NCBI RefSeq assembly: GCF_017873245.1
Contig: NZ_JAGGJY010000001.1
Location: 186,001-250,000, forward strand
From: Clostridium tertium
Lineage (GTDB): Bacteria > Bacillota > Clostridia > Clostridiales > Clostridiaceae
Length of the DNA stretch: 64,000 bases
Direction of reading: 5' to 3'
The notes beneath the pieces are model-generated. The model was not told the DNA's origin. It ran no database searches and saw only the letters and a list, made by a program, of their open reading frames with translations. This document shows positions 1 to 8,591 of this stretch, in pieces. Numbering within the stretch: the first letter of the stretch is position 1; every line of letters begins with the position of its first letter. The position numbers and the translations under genes are program-made.

Positions 1-1284
1 AAGATAGAAGGATTTGATGTTGATGTATGGAGGGAAATAGGTAATAGATTAGGATATAATATAGAGTTTACAACTGCATCTTTTAGTGGACTATTTGGAC
101 TATTAGATACTAATAAAGCTAATACTATTTCAAATCAAATTACTGTTACAGAAGAGAGAAAAGAGAAATATTTATTTAGTGATCCATATGTTTATAGTGG
201 AGCGCAAATAATTGTACAAGAAGGAAATACAAAATCAATTAATAGTTTTGAAGATTTAAAAGGAAAAAAAGTAGGGGTTGATCTTGGTAGTAATTACGAG
301 CAAATAATAAGAGATAAGGATGTAAATAATGAAGTTTCTGTTGTAACATATCAAAATACAGATGCTGCCTTTACAGATTTATTACTTGGTAGAATTGATG
401 GAGTAGTTATAGATAAGATTTCTGCAATAGTTACAATAAATGAAAAGAACTTAGAATTAGAGTTAGCAGGGGAGCCAATAGAACCTGTTGAAAATGCATT
501 CCCATTTATAAAGGGTTCAGAAAATGAAACACTAGTAGCAGAAGTAAATAAAGCTTTAAATGATATGAAAGAAGATGGAACATTTGCTGAAATATCTAAT
601 AAATGGCTTAAAACAGATGTAACAGGATCAAATACTAATTATATAAAATCATTATTTATAAGTATAATAAGTGGTTTAAAAACTACATTAAGTTTATCAA
701 TAATATCTATGATAATTGCTTTAGTAATTGGAGTGATAATAGCTCTAATTAGAATTAATAATATAAAGATATTAAAGCAATTAGTAGAAGTTTATATATC
801 ATTTTTAAGGGGAACACCACTTTTAGTTCAGTTATTTTTACTTTACTTTGGATTACCCCAAATAATATCACAATTGAAGGGGATTACAGCTTATACAGCT
901 GCAATTATAGGATTAGCATTAAATGCTTCAGCTTATATTGCAGAATCATTAAGAGGTGCATTTGATGCTATAGATAAAGGACAAATGGAAGCTGCTTTAT
1001 CAGTAGGGATGACTAAGATGCAAGGAATGAATCGTATAGTTATGCCGCAAATGTTTAGAGTTGCAGTACCTTCCCTTGGAAATGTATTTGTAGATAATAT
1101 CAAAGGGTCTTCTTTAGCATTTACATTAGGAGTAACAGAAGCATTAGCTAGAGCACAAATGAGTGCAGCAGCAAGCTATAGATTTTTTGAAAGTTATATA
1201 GCTGTTGCAATAGTTTATTGGGCAACAATTAGTGTTTATAATGTTATACAAAAATCAATAGAAAATAAGCTATCTGTTTACTAA
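1..1284 (+). CDS. Amino-acid ABC transporter, fused substrate-binding/permease protein (5' end outside window)
   Basis: The frame is open from base 1, so the 5' end lies outside the window; 427 residues are visible. Residues 1 to about 205 are the second half of a periplasmic-binding-protein type 2 domain (SBP_bac_3 style, with the FEDLKGKKVGV and GRIDGVVID patterns). From about residue 210 the chain continues into a polar amino-acid permease with several membrane segments and an EAA-type loop (GMTKMQ, then PQMFR and P-LGN). An ATG at 565 would give the permease half alone, but nothing there looks like a ribosome binding site and the frame is continuous. The ATPase gene follows 12 bases later. 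Cystine or another polar amino acid is the likely substrate, which is inference from family resemblance. Fused SBP-permeases of this class are known in Firmicutes. Confidence 0.9.
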   Translation, partial: KIEGFDVDVWREIGNRLGYNIEFTTASFSGLFGLLDTNKANTISNQITVTEERKEKYLFSDPYVYSGAQIIVQEGNTKSINSFEDLKGKKVGVDLGSNYEQIIRDKDVNNEVSVVTYQNTDAAFTDLLLGRIDGVVIDKISAIVTINEKNLELELAGEPIEPVENAFPFIKGSENETLVAEVNKALNDMKEDGTFAEISNKWLKTDVTGSNTNYIKSLFISIISGLKTTLSLSIISMIIALVIGVIIALIRINNIKILKQLVEVYISFLRGTPLLVQLFLLYFGLPQIISQLKGITAYTAAIIGLALNASAYIAESLRGAFDAIDKGQMEAALSVGMTKMQGMNRIVMPQMFRVAVPSLGNVFVDNIKGSSLAFTLGVTEALARAQMSAAASYRFFESYIAVAIVYWATISVYNVIQKSIENKLSVY

Positions 1285-1296
1285 GAGGTGTCAAAG

Positions 1297-2034
1297 ATGA
1301 TTAAAATAAATAATTTAAAAAAGAAATTTGGAAATGATGAGATACTAAAAGGAATAAATTTAGAACTGAAAAAAGGTGAAGTAGTAGTAATGATTGGACC
1401 GTCTGGGTCAGGAAAATCAACTTTTTTAAGATGTTTAAATTATTTAGAAGTACCTACTTCAGGACAAATTCAAATTGGAGATTTAAAGGTAGAAGTTGAT
1501 AAAGTTTCCAAAAAGGATATTCATAATTTAAGATCTAAATCAGCAATGGTTTTTCAAAATTATAATTTATTTAATAATAAAACTGTTATTGAAAATGTAA
1601 CAGAAGCATTAATTGTAGTTAAGAAAATAGATAAAAAAGAAGCAAATGATATAGCAAGTAAAGCACTAAAAAAAGTTGGACTATTAGAAAAAAAAGATGT
1701 TTATCCTAAAACTCTATCTGGAGGACAAAAGCAAAGAGTTAGTATAGCAAGAGCAATAGCAATTAATCCAGAAGTAATATTATTTGATGAACCAACTTCA
1801 GCTTTAGATCCAGAATTAGTTTCAGAGGTTTTAGCAGTAATTAAAGATCTAGCAAAAGAGCATATGACTATGATAATAGTAACTCATGAAATGAGATTTG
1901 CAAAAGATGTTGGAGATAGAATAGTATTTATGGAAAATGGAGTTATCGTAGAAGAAGGAACTCCGGAAGACATATTTACAAAGCCTAAAAAAGATAGAAC
2001 TAGAGAATTTTTAAGATTAATAGAAGAAAAATAG
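1297..2034 (+). CDS. Polar amino-acid ABC transporter ATP-binding protein
   Basis: This 245-residue ATPase energises the fused importer just upstream, and the two form one operon. Visible motifs are Walker [10 protein letters not shown] (34-42), the Q-loop in VFQNYNLF, the signature LSGGQ, Walker [15 protein letters not shown] and the switch histidine in IIVTHEM. All match the GlnQ/TcyC type of amino-acid importer ATPases, and the length is normal. A GTG at 1288 is in frame but lies inside the GAGGTG ribosome binding site (1285-1290), so the ATG at 1297, six bases after that site, is taken as the start. A strong terminator follows. Confidence 0.93.
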   Translation: MIKINNLKKKFGNDEILKGINLELKKGEVVVMIGPSGSGKSTFLRCLNYLEVPTSGQIQIGDLKVEVDKVSKKDIHNLRSKSAMVFQNYNLFNNKTVIENVTEALIVVKKIDKKEANDIASKALKKVGLLEKKDVYPKTLSGGQKQRVSIARAIAINPEVILFDEPTSALDPELVSEVLAVIKDLAKEHMTMIIVTHEMRFAKDVGDRIVFMENGVIVEEGTPEDIFTKPKKDRTREFLRLIEEK

Positions 2035-2040
2035 ATAATA

Positions 2041-2068
2041 AAAACAGCCTAAATTTTTAGGCTGTTTT
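2041..2068. terminator. Bidirectional terminator
   Basis: A perfect 13-bp stem (AAAACAGCCTAAA and its complement) with a 2-base loop. It has A-rich and T-rich flanks on both sides and sits between the convergent ABC ATPase gene and the gene at 2071-2487. Confidence 0.9.
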
Positions 2069-2070
2069 TA

Positions 2071-2487
2071 TTATCTTGCTCTCATTCTTGTTGCTTGTTG
2101 TCTTGCTTTTTTAATTTGATTGTGATCAAATGGATGTAAGTCTTTTTTAGTAGTTAGATTAGCTATATTTGAAATAGTAATAACTTCTGAGTCAGCCTTA
2201 CCTTTTTCACCTTCAATTCCCATAACGATTACTTTATGACCTTGTTTAACATCAATAAAAGTTGGCTTTTTAAACCATTTTCTAGCCTTATATTGAGTTT
2301 TAACTACACCTTTACCCATATCTGGTTTAATTAAAATATGAGCTGTTAATTTTCTTATTATACCTAGTATGTTTTTTTCTTCAATTTTTACAGATAAAAC
2401 GGTACCAGCAGTGCTAGTCATTCTATCACCGTATTTTTCCATATATGCATCTGTAAAATATTTACTCATTTTATCTTTGAAACCCAT
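2071..2487 (-). CDS. Conserved hypothetical protein, possible OB-fold
   Basis: A 138-residue protein with no clear membrane segment or signal peptide. An upstream in-frame ATG exists, but AAAGGAGTT sits just ahead of the ATG at 2487, so that start is chosen (MGFKDKMSKYF). The central part (about 65-105) has a beta-strand pattern ending in GHKVIVMGIEG, which resembles the OB-fold tail of NfeD-type proteins. This is a weak similarity and not a family assignment. The C-terminus is basic (QQATRMRAR). The gene is convergent with the ABC operon and seems to be transcribed alone. Confidence 0.75.
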   Translation of the reverse strand: MGFKDKMSKYFTDAYMEKYGDRMTSTAGTVLSVKIEEKNILGIIRKLTAHILIKPDMGKGVVKTQYKARKWFKKPTFIDVKQGHKVIVMGIEGEKGKADSEVITISNIANLTTKKDLHPFDHNQIKKARQQATRMRAR

Positions 2488-2594
2488 AATTAAAACTCCT
2501 TTATATTTAAGAAATATTGTCATAATCAAATAATTATAATAACAAAGTCATTATAACATAGTTTTATTATTAATTAAATAAAAAATTAAATTAA

Positions 2595-3116
2595 TTATTT
2601 ACTCATTTCCCTTTCATATAAGTTAGTTAAAATTTTTATATGAAGTTCTTCATCTAATATTATTCTATTAAGGATTGCAATTATGTTTTCATCGTCGATT
2701 AAATTAGCTGTTTTCCTATATTGCCTTATAGCTTCTTCTTCATTTTTTATATCCTCTAAAAGCATTTCTTTTATTGAATTGCAAGTACATATAAATTTAG
2801 AAGTCCAGTTTAATTTTTTATCTTTTTTATTTATAGAAAAGTCTGGATTTTCACCTAGAGCTACAATGAGTTCTCCTAGAATTTCTAAGTGATGCATTTC
2901 AACCTCTGCTATTTCCTTCAAGATATTTCCTATTGCATTCTTGGCAACTAGCCCTTGATAAGTATATTGTGATACAGCTGTTAATTCAGAAATAGTTCCA
3001 GCATAACTTTTTTTTATTAAATTAGCATAAGTAGGATTCTTTTCTGCAATTTCTATTTTAGGGTAAGGCAATCTTAATGAGCAATTTTCATGTAAGTCTC
3101 TAAAGTCACTTTTCAT
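2595..3116 (-). CDS. Ferritin-like di-iron protein
   Basis: A 173-residue, mainly helical protein with the metal-ligand spacing of the ferritin-like/rubrerythrin superfamily. E44 is followed 29 residues later by E73-x-x-H76, and E127 is followed 29 residues later by E156-x-x-H159, so both halves of a four-helix di-iron site are intact. It has no rubredoxin-type Cys4 domain, so it is not a classical rubrerythrin. A role in peroxide or iron handling is inference. The start has AAAGGAG at a good distance. It is divergent from the HesB-like gene at 3348, which may reflect shared iron or redox regulation. Confidence 0.85.
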   Translation of the reverse strand: MKSDFRDLHENCSLRLPYPKIEIAEKNPTYANLIKKSYAGTISELTAVSQYTYQGLVAKNAIGNILKEIAEVEMHHLEILGELIVALGENPDFSINKKDKKLNWTSKFICTCNSIKEMLLEDIKNEEEAIRQYRKTANLIDDENIIAILNRIILDEELHIKILTNLYEREMSK

Positions 3117-3347
3117 AATATCTCCTTTAAATTATTATTTATTATAGTATACGAAAATAATTTGTATGGTGATATTAAAAGAACTAAATCCTTTAAGCGT
3201 AAATATTAGGATGAAATTTTGATAATACAATAAAATATATATTATGTATTCAATATTATTTCTAGTTTTAAATATCTAGAATATTGATCAAAACATGTAT
3301 ATAATAAAATAATAATTATCTTTACAAAAATATATAGGAGGAGAAAT

Positions 3348-3623
3348 ATGAATATAATATTTAGTGAAAGTACAAAAAAGGCATTATTAGATGAAATAGA
3401 AAAAAGTAGCTATAATCATATAAGAGTAAAGGTAGTGGGTGTTGGGTGTGGAAAACCAGCTTATGATTTATTTGCAGATTTTATTTCAGATGAAGATTTT
3501 GAAGTAATTATAAATGCAGTGAAATTTACTATAGCTAAGAAAGATGAAAAATTATGTAATGATATTGAAATAAAATATGATAAAGAAATTTATAATAAAG
3601 GATTTTATGTTAGAAGTTTATAA
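3348..3623 (+). CDS. HesB-like (IscA-fold) protein
   Basis: A 91-residue protein of the HesB/IscA fold, of the short clostridial kind with GCGKPAYDLFAD in the middle. Only two cysteines are present, C34 in that motif and C70; the C-terminal CGC pair of true IscA scaffolds is absent. In some Clostridia the related protein carries selenocysteine, but here the codon at that position is an ordinary TGT. The start is preceded by an AGGAGGAG ribosome binding site, and a terminator follows. A role in Fe-S or other metal handling is inferred from the family only. Confidence 0.82.
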   Translation: MNIIFSESTKKALLDEIEKSSYNHIRVKVVGVGCGKPAYDLFADFISDEDFEVIINAVKFTIAKKDEKLCNDIEIKYDKEIYNKGFYVRSL

Positions 3624-3702
3624 AGTTTTATGCAATACTAAACTAATATTACACATTACTTTATGAACAATAATTGATAATTATAAAATAGAATTTACTT
3701 AT

Positions 3703-3746
3703 AAAAAGAAAGATGAATGAATTTAAAAAATTCATTCATCTTTTTT
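3703..3746 (+). terminator. Terminator after HesB-like gene
   Basis: A 14-bp stem (AGATGAATGAATTT at 3711-3724 and its complement at 3728-3741) followed by a run of T. The A-run on the other side could let it also stop the minus-strand gene at 3821-4522. Confidence 0.88.
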
Positions 3747-3820
3747 CATAATACTAAGAGGACACTAATTAATGCATCCATTATTAGTATTGACAATAAC
3801 ACAATTATTATACGAATTAT

Positions 3821-4522
3821 TTAGTTTATTGATATAAAATATCTAGATAAATCTATTTTATATTCTAATAGCATTTCAATTATTGTATCCCTAAAATCAT
3901 TTTGAGGTGATTTTTTAGTATTAAGATTTGGAACTGTTATGTTTGAATATAGTAGCTTTGAGTCCTTATAATTTTTTATAAGTATGTCTGCAGTTTTTAT
4001 AACCATATCATTCCAATCGTCTACTTTTACTTTTGAGTTATCTAATTTAAAGTATAAAGGATTTTTATCAGTGAAATCGCTACATATTTCTAAAAAATAA
4101 TTACTAATTTCATCATCTAAGGGGAGAGAATCCTCGCTTTCATTTTCATTATCAGGTGTAGAGTCAAACTTTTGACTATTATTTAAGTTATTCATCCATT
4201 GTATATATTTTTCTATACCAATACTGATTTCATGAAGTCTTATTGAGGTTTCTCTATATTTTCTACTTAATGTGAAGTTTCTTTCACTTTTTATTATTGC
4301 ACTAGAGACATCTTCAATATAATCTATGGATTTCTCTAATGTATTTTTTAAGTTTGTAAGAGAATTACCTATTTCCTTAGATGTATCAGGAAATTCTTTG
4401 GATATAAACTCTATTACTTCTGTATCTATTATTGGGTAATCATCTTTTTTTTGGGGAACAGTAGTTTCTTCAATAACCTCATCAGTTGATGATTTTAATA
4501 GTGAAAATTTCTTGCTAGCCAT
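3821..4522 (-). CDS. Hypothetical protein, acidic and helical
   Basis: 233 residues; I do not recognise the family with confidence. The start is the ATG at 4522, which has GAAAGGAAT upstream; an in-frame ATG 15 bases earlier lacks a site. Residues about 30-120 are helical and charged, a Glu/Asp-rich linker lies near 125-145, and a C-terminal domain of about 90 residues begins near FKLDNSKVKVDDWNDM. That domain has the V-x-W-x-x-hydrophobic pattern followed by an ADILIKNY helix, and ends in an aromatic-rich strand. There is no signal peptide or membrane segment. It is divergent from the Cys-rich gene at 4683. Confidence 0.6.
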   Translation of the reverse strand: MASKKFSLLKSSTDEVIEETTVPQKKDDYPIIDTEVIEFISKEFPDTSKEIGNSLTNLKNTLEKSIDYIEDVSSAIIKSERNFTLSRKYRETSIRLHEISIGIEKYIQWMNNLNNSQKFDSTPDNENESEDSLPLDDEISNYFLEICSDFTDKNPLYFKLDNSKVKVDDWNDMVIKTADILIKNYKDSKLLYSNITVPNLNTKKSPQNDFRDTIIEMLLEYKIDLSRYFISIN

Positions 4523-4682
4523 ATTTATTCCTTTCAAATTTATTGTTACATAGAATTATATTAATAGGTATAGCCAATATATAACTAAATGAGTAAAATA
4601 ATAAATCTATATTGGGTAAACAATACTAGAAGTTAAACATATTATGTATTATCTAACTTTGTGATAAAAGGAGAAAATACAA

Positions 4683-5483
4683 ATGAAAATATGTTTAACA
4701 AGAGTACAAAACAATGGCTGTATAGGCAATGAGTATAATCTAACAATTTGCGCAGATGAATGTATAGGAAGAGAGCTTAGGCGAAATTTACCAAGATGCA
4801 TCTGTGGGGATGGAATAAAGATAAATATTATCATTATTAATTGTGATAGAATTTTACCAGCTCCAGCTCTTCCATGTAATGATTTATTAGCAATTTCTAC
4901 TCCAATTAGAGTAATAAGAAGAAATCCGTGCTGTAATAATAATTCTATTAATAATTTTAATAATAATCTAAATGATTTTAGTAATAATTTTAATTTAGAA
5001 GGCTTAAACGGTAGGGATTCAAGTATCAACAATTTTAAAATTAACGATTTTAATATAGATGACCTTAATATTAATGAAATAGGTAGTACAAGTTGTGATA
5101 ATAGATTGATTAATAACGATTTTACTTTAGGATTAGAAAATGTAAATAAAAATTGTTGCTTTAGAGAATCTTCTGAACCTCAAGAATTTGTAATTATAGT
5201 AAGATCTTTCAAGCCATGGTTATCAAAATTCTTCTGTAAATTTCCACAAATGTTTTTAAAGGATTGTGAAAATACTATAAAATTAACTATCATATTTGAT
5301 AGAAAGGGTAGTGTGCTTCAAGAGCAATGCTGTAATAATTGTTGCGGAGGCTGCGGTGGCTTTGGAGGTTGTGGCGGTTTTGGTTGTGGTGGATTCGGCT
5401 GTGGCGGATTCGGTTGTGGTGGTTGCGGATGTGACTGCTGGTTTGGATTAACAGCTCTTGCATTACTATTCTGTTGTTGTTAA
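4683..5483 (+). CDS. Cysteine-rich protein with Gly-Cys repeat tail (coat/exosporium-like)
   Basis: 266 residues with 30 cysteines, 15 of them in the last 51. Residues 1-85 form a first domain with ten cysteines. Residues 85-135 are an Asn-rich spacer of degenerate NNF/NDF/FN units (NNFNNNLNDF, INNFKINDF). Residues 160-210 form a second domain. Residues 216-252 are Gly-Cys rich, with tandem GGFGC units at 231-245. The end is hydrophobic and closes with CCC. There is no signal peptide. Cysteine-rich, self-assembling proteins are typical of clostridial spore coat or exosporium layers, so a spore-surface role is the best guess; it is inference. AAAGGAG precedes the ATG, and a terminator follows. 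Confidence 0.8.
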   Translation: MKICLTRVQNNGCIGNEYNLTICADECIGRELRRNLPRCICGDGIKINIIIINCDRILPAPALPCNDLLAISTPIRVIRRNPCCNNNSINNFNNNLNDFSNNFNLEGLNGRDSSINNFKINDFNIDDLNINEIGSTSCDNRLINNDFTLGLENVNKNCCFRESSEPQEFVIIVRSFKPWLSKFFCKFPQMFLKDCENTIKLTIIFDRKGSVLQEQCCNNCCGGCGGFGGCGGFGCGGFGCGGFGCGGCGCDCWFGLTALALLFCCC

Positions 5484-5511
5484 TTTATAAAATAAACAAA
5501 TGACAAATGTT

Positions 5512-5551
5512 AAGAGCCAAGATAAGATGAAGTCTTACCTTGGCTTCTTTA
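5512..5551 (+). terminator. Terminator after Cys-rich gene
   Basis: An inverted repeat pairing AGCCAAGATAAGA (5515-5527) with the sequence ending at 5544, with one wobble or mismatch position. It is followed by TTCTTTATT. Confidence 0.8.
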
Positions 5552-5586
5552 TTGTAAGTTTTATAAATTGTTATAATTTTGTTATG

Positions 5587-5613
5587 AAACTGACACAGTT
5601 TTTATAGTATAAT
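5587..5613 (+). promoter_or_regulatory. Candidate promoter with inverted-repeat operator for DUF4003-dinB
   Basis: AAACTG-ACA-CAGTTT (5587-5601) is a perfect 6-bp inverted repeat. It lies six bases ahead of a consensus -10 TATAAT (5608-5613) and so covers the -35 region. The transcript would start about 40 bases before the DUF4003 gene. The repeat does not match the GAAC-N4-GTTC LexA box of Bacillus. Its role as an operator is inference. Confidence 0.4.
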
Positions 5614-5662
5614 ATTATTGGGGAAATTAATATGCTTAAAGTAAAGTGAGGGAGTATTGGAT

Positions 5663-6613
5663 ATGGAGAAACTTCTCAAAGACAGAATTAATCTGACCAT
5701 TGAGAACTATAGAAATGCAAAAGAAGATCTTAGAAATGATGGAGATTTAATAAACCATTTTGCATCTTTAGTTTTTACCCATTATGAAAAAGAAATTCCA
5801 TTTGAAAAAGTAAAAGAAATTAGAAAATATATAAAAGCAACGTCATCAAGGGTTTCACCTTTTAGAGGGGACATGCTTTATATTTTATCTTTATTGATTG
5901 CAATAGAAGAAGGAAATGAAAATAAAATAATTGATGATATATATGAAATAATGGATGTTTTAAAATTTCAAGGGTTTAATGAATGCGATTATTTAGTGTT
6001 AACTTCATTTGTTATAGCTAAATATGGACATAATAAAGATAAGCATAAAATAGCTAATAAAATGAAAGACGTATATATATTATTAAAAGAAAAATATTAT
6101 AATATAACAGGCGAAGATGATTATTTAGTTTGTGCTTTATGGGCTTTAAATGATATAGACATTGATACAATTGATGAGTTTATAGAAACTATTTATACTC
6201 ATATGACAGATTTAAATATCAAGTCAAAAAATAGTATTCAAGGATTAACAAATGCCATTATGTTAAATGGATCTTCCGGGCATATGTATAAAACAATAGA
6301 ATTTATGCTACAATTAGAAAAAAGAGGTATAAAATTAGCACAGCAATTTTTACCTTTATTAGGAGTACTGTCTAATAATGATATGAGAAAAAGTGTTGAT
6401 TTAATTGAAGATGTAGTAGATATGCTTTGTGATGAAGAAAGTGAATATGAATATTATATGGATAAGGGATTTAGAACTATTATTGCAATATCAATAATTT
6501 CATTTACAACTATATCTGAAAAAAGAAATTATGTAGATGAATTATTAGCACAAGGAGTATATTGTTTTATTAAATCAAAAAATAAAGGAATGTTTGCAGA
6601 AGCCTTAGCTTAA
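5663..6613 (+). CDS. DUF4003 family protein
   Basis: A 316-residue soluble helical protein matching the pattern of the DUF4003 family: N-terminal RINLTIENYRNAKEDLR, an FRGDMLYILSLLIA helix, and HMYKTIEFMLQLEKRGIK in the second half. The function of the family is unknown. A TTG at 5657 is in frame but sits only two bases after the GAGGGAG site (5648-5654); the ATG at 5663 has an eight-base gap and is preferred. The DNA polymerase IV gene starts 11 bases after the stop, so the two are probably co-transcribed. No catalytic motif is evident to me. Confidence 0.8.
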   Translation: MEKLLKDRINLTIENYRNAKEDLRNDGDLINHFASLVFTHYEKEIPFEKVKEIRKYIKATSSRVSPFRGDMLYILSLLIAIEEGNENKIIDDIYEIMDVLKFQGFNECDYLVLTSFVIAKYGHNKDKHKIANKMKDVYILLKEKYYNITGEDDYLVCALWALNDIDIDTIDEFIETIYTHMTDLNIKSKNSIQGLTNAIMLNGSSGHMYKTIEFMLQLEKRGIKLAQQFLPLLGVLSNNDMRKSVDLIEDVVDMLCDEESEYEYYMDKGFRTIIAISIISFTTISEKRNYVDELLAQGVYCFIKSKNKGMFAEALA

Positions 6614-6624
6614 AAGGAGAAATT

Positions 6625-7671
6625 ATGGAAAGGGTAATTTTGCATGTCGATATGGATGCTTTTTTTGCATCAGTTGAACAACTAGATAATAAAAATTTAA
6701 GGGGAAAGCCAGTTATAGTTGGAGGCGTTAGTGAAAGAGGAGTAGTATCAACATGTTCATATGAAGCTAGGAAATATGGAGTACATTCTGCAATGCCAAT
6801 TTTTATGGCACAAAAGTTATGTCCACATGGAATATATTTAAGAACTAGGATGTTTAGATACAAAGAGGTTTCAAATCAAGTTTTTGATATTTTAAAGGAC
6901 GTTACTTCAATTATACAGCCTATTTCAATAGATGAGGCTTATTTAGACATAACGCATAGCAACTTTAAAAGTGGGATGGAAGCAGCAAGGTATATAAAAA
7001 ATAGAGTTCTTAAAGAAATTGGATTAACTATTTCAGTAGGTATATCTTATAATAAATTTTTAGCAAAATTAGCTTCAGATTGGAATAAACCTAATGGAAT
7101 AAAAATAATTACAAAAGAAATGATTCCACATATTTTATTACCATTTCCAGTATCAAGAATACATGGAGTTGGAAAAAAATCAGTTGAAAAACTAAATAAT
7201 ATAGGGATATTTACTGTTAAGGATTTATATGAAATGCCAAAGAGTTTTTATATAGAATACCTGGGAAAGTATGGCTTAGAAATTTATGATAGAATACGTG
7301 GGATTGACAATAGGGAAGTGGAAGTTGAAAGAGATCGGAAATCCTATGGAAAAGAAAGAACCTTAAAAAGTGATACTCATGATAAAGAAGAATTAATGCT
7401 TTATTTAAATGATTTTTCTAATGAAATAAGTGGATACCTTATAAGGGGTAATTTAGAAGGAAAAACAATTACAGTAAAATATAAAACAAGTGACTTCCAA
7501 AATCATACAAGAAGCAAAACATTAAATTATTATACTAATAATTTTGAGGATATATATAGGACTTGTGAGGAAATACTAGATAATGAAGAAATAAATGAAG
7601 AAGTTAGATTAATAGGAGTTACAGTTTCATCATTTAAAGAAAACAAGGTGGAACAATTACGTTTATTCTAA
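6625..7671 (+). CDS. dinB: DNA polymerase IV (Y-family translesion polymerase)
   Basis: A 348-residue Y-family polymerase that copies damaged templates with low fidelity. The first catalytic motif HVDMDAFFASVEQ lies at residues 7-19 (metal ligand D9), and SIDEAYLD at 101-108 supplies D103 and E104. SYNKFLAKLASDWNKPNG and the helix-hairpin-helix around HGVGKKS follow. The little-finger domain ends in QLRLF, a typical beta-clamp-binding peptide. Length and motif order are normal, so the enzyme should be active. AAAGGAG lies just before the ATG. It shares an operon with the DUF4003 gene. Confidence 0.96.
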   Translation: MERVILHVDMDAFFASVEQLDNKNLRGKPVIVGGVSERGVVSTCSYEARKYGVHSAMPIFMAQKLCPHGIYLRTRMFRYKEVSNQVFDILKDVTSIIQPISIDEAYLDITHSNFKSGMEAARYIKNRVLKEIGLTISVGISYNKFLAKLASDWNKPNGIKIITKEMIPHILLPFPVSRIHGVGKKSVEKLNNIGIFTVKDLYEMPKSFYIEYLGKYGLEIYDRIRGIDNREVEVERDRKSYGKERTLKSDTHDKEELMLYLNDFSNEISGYLIRGNLEGKTITVKYKTSDFQNHTRSKTLNYYTNNFEDIYRTCEEILDNEEINEEVRLIGVTVSSFKENKVEQLRLF

Positions 7672-7786
7672 ATTAAATTTTATAAAAAATAGGTTTTGTT
7701 TAAAAACTCCCTTTAATTACTAAAGCTTTTCATTTATAATAAATTTCTGAGAGAAAAAAATAGTTTAACATACAGGAGGAGATCTT

Positions 7787-8461
7787 ATGAATAAAAAAGA
7801 TTTAGCAAGAATGATAGATCATACTATATTAAAAGCAGACGCTACAGAAATGGAAGTTGAAAAACTTTGTACTGAAGCATTAGAGTATAATTTTGCATCA
7901 GTTTGTATTAATCCATCTATGGTAAAAAAAGCTGCAAATATGTTGAAGGGTAGTGATGTGAAGGTTTGCACAGTTATTGGATTTCCTTTAGGAGCAACAA
8001 CAACAGAAGTAAAAGCTTTTGAAACAGAAGATGTTATTAAAAAAGGTGCAACAGAAGTTGATATGGTTATAAATATAGGAAAGCTTAAAGAAGGAAACAT
8101 AGAATATGTTAAGAAAGATATAGAAGCTGTAGTTAATGCTGCAAAAGGAAAGGCTTTAACAAAAGTTATTATAGAAACTTGCCTTTTAACTGATGAAGAA
8201 AAGGTAACAGCTTGTAAATTATCAAAGGAAGCAGGAGCAGATTTTGTTAAGACATCTACAGGATTCAGCACTGGAGGAGCTACAGCAAGTGATATAAAAC
8301 TTATGAGAGAAACAGTAGGACCAGATCTTGGAGTTAAGGCTTCAGGTGGTGTTAGAAGCTTAGAAGATGCAATGGCTATGATTGAAAATGGAGCTACAAG
8401 AATAGGAGCTTCAGCTTCAATAGCAATTTGTGAAGGAACTAAATCTAATTCAACTTACTAA
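7787..8461 (+). CDS. deoC: Deoxyribose-phosphate aldolase
   Basis: A 224-residue class I aldolase that splits 2-deoxyribose 5-phosphate into glyceraldehyde 3-phosphate and acetaldehyde in deoxynucleoside salvage. The Schiff-base lysine is K155 in FVKTSTGF, the proton-relay lysine is K184 in GVKASGGV, and D92 lies in [10 protein letters not shown]. The phosphate-binding GGV and GAS turns are present. The protein is full length. CAGGAGGAG precedes the ATG. The gene appears monocistronic, with no other deo gene nearby. Confidence 0.96.
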   Translation: MNKKDLARMIDHTILKADATEMEVEKLCTEALEYNFASVCINPSMVKKAANMLKGSDVKVCTVIGFPLGATTTEVKAFETEDVIKKGATEVDMVINIGKLKEGNIEYVKKDIEAVVNAAKGKALTKVIIETCLLTDEEKVTACKLSKEAGADFVKTSTGFSTGGATASDIKLMRETVGPDLGVKASGGVRSLEDAMAMIENGATRIGASASIAICEGTKSNSTY

Positions 8462-8479
8462 TTATAAAGCTGTTGATTT

Positions 8480-8512
8480 AAGGTAATCTATAAATATGGA
8501 TTGCCTTATTTT
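8480..8512 (+). terminator. Terminator after deoC
   Basis: A 9-bp stem, AAGGTAATC (8480-8488) with GATTGCCTT (8499-8507) containing one wobble pair, followed by ATTTT. Confidence 0.75.
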
Positions 8513-8591
8513 AATGTAAATAAAGTATAGAAATTTTACTTATGTATTTAAATTTTTCATTTCAATAAAATTAAATAAAAAAGGAGAAGTA

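Noticed and set aside
565..1284. Separate permease gene starting at ATG 565
   Set aside because: The frame is open from base 1 and continuous with a substrate-binding domain, and there is no ribosome binding site at 565. It is a fused protein.
4649..5032. Minus-strand ORF of 127 codons under the Cys-rich gene
   Set aside because: It is a shadow of the plus-strand gene, with Leu/Ile-rich nonsense composition and no ribosome binding site.
5380..5430. Short tandem DNA repeat as a CRISPR-like or intergenic repeat
   Set aside because: The repeat is the in-frame coding sequence of the GGFGC units, with no spacers.
7819..8271. Minus-strand ORF of 150 codons within deoC
   Set aside because: It lies entirely opposite a well-conserved enzyme gene with correct catalytic residues, so it is a shadow frame.
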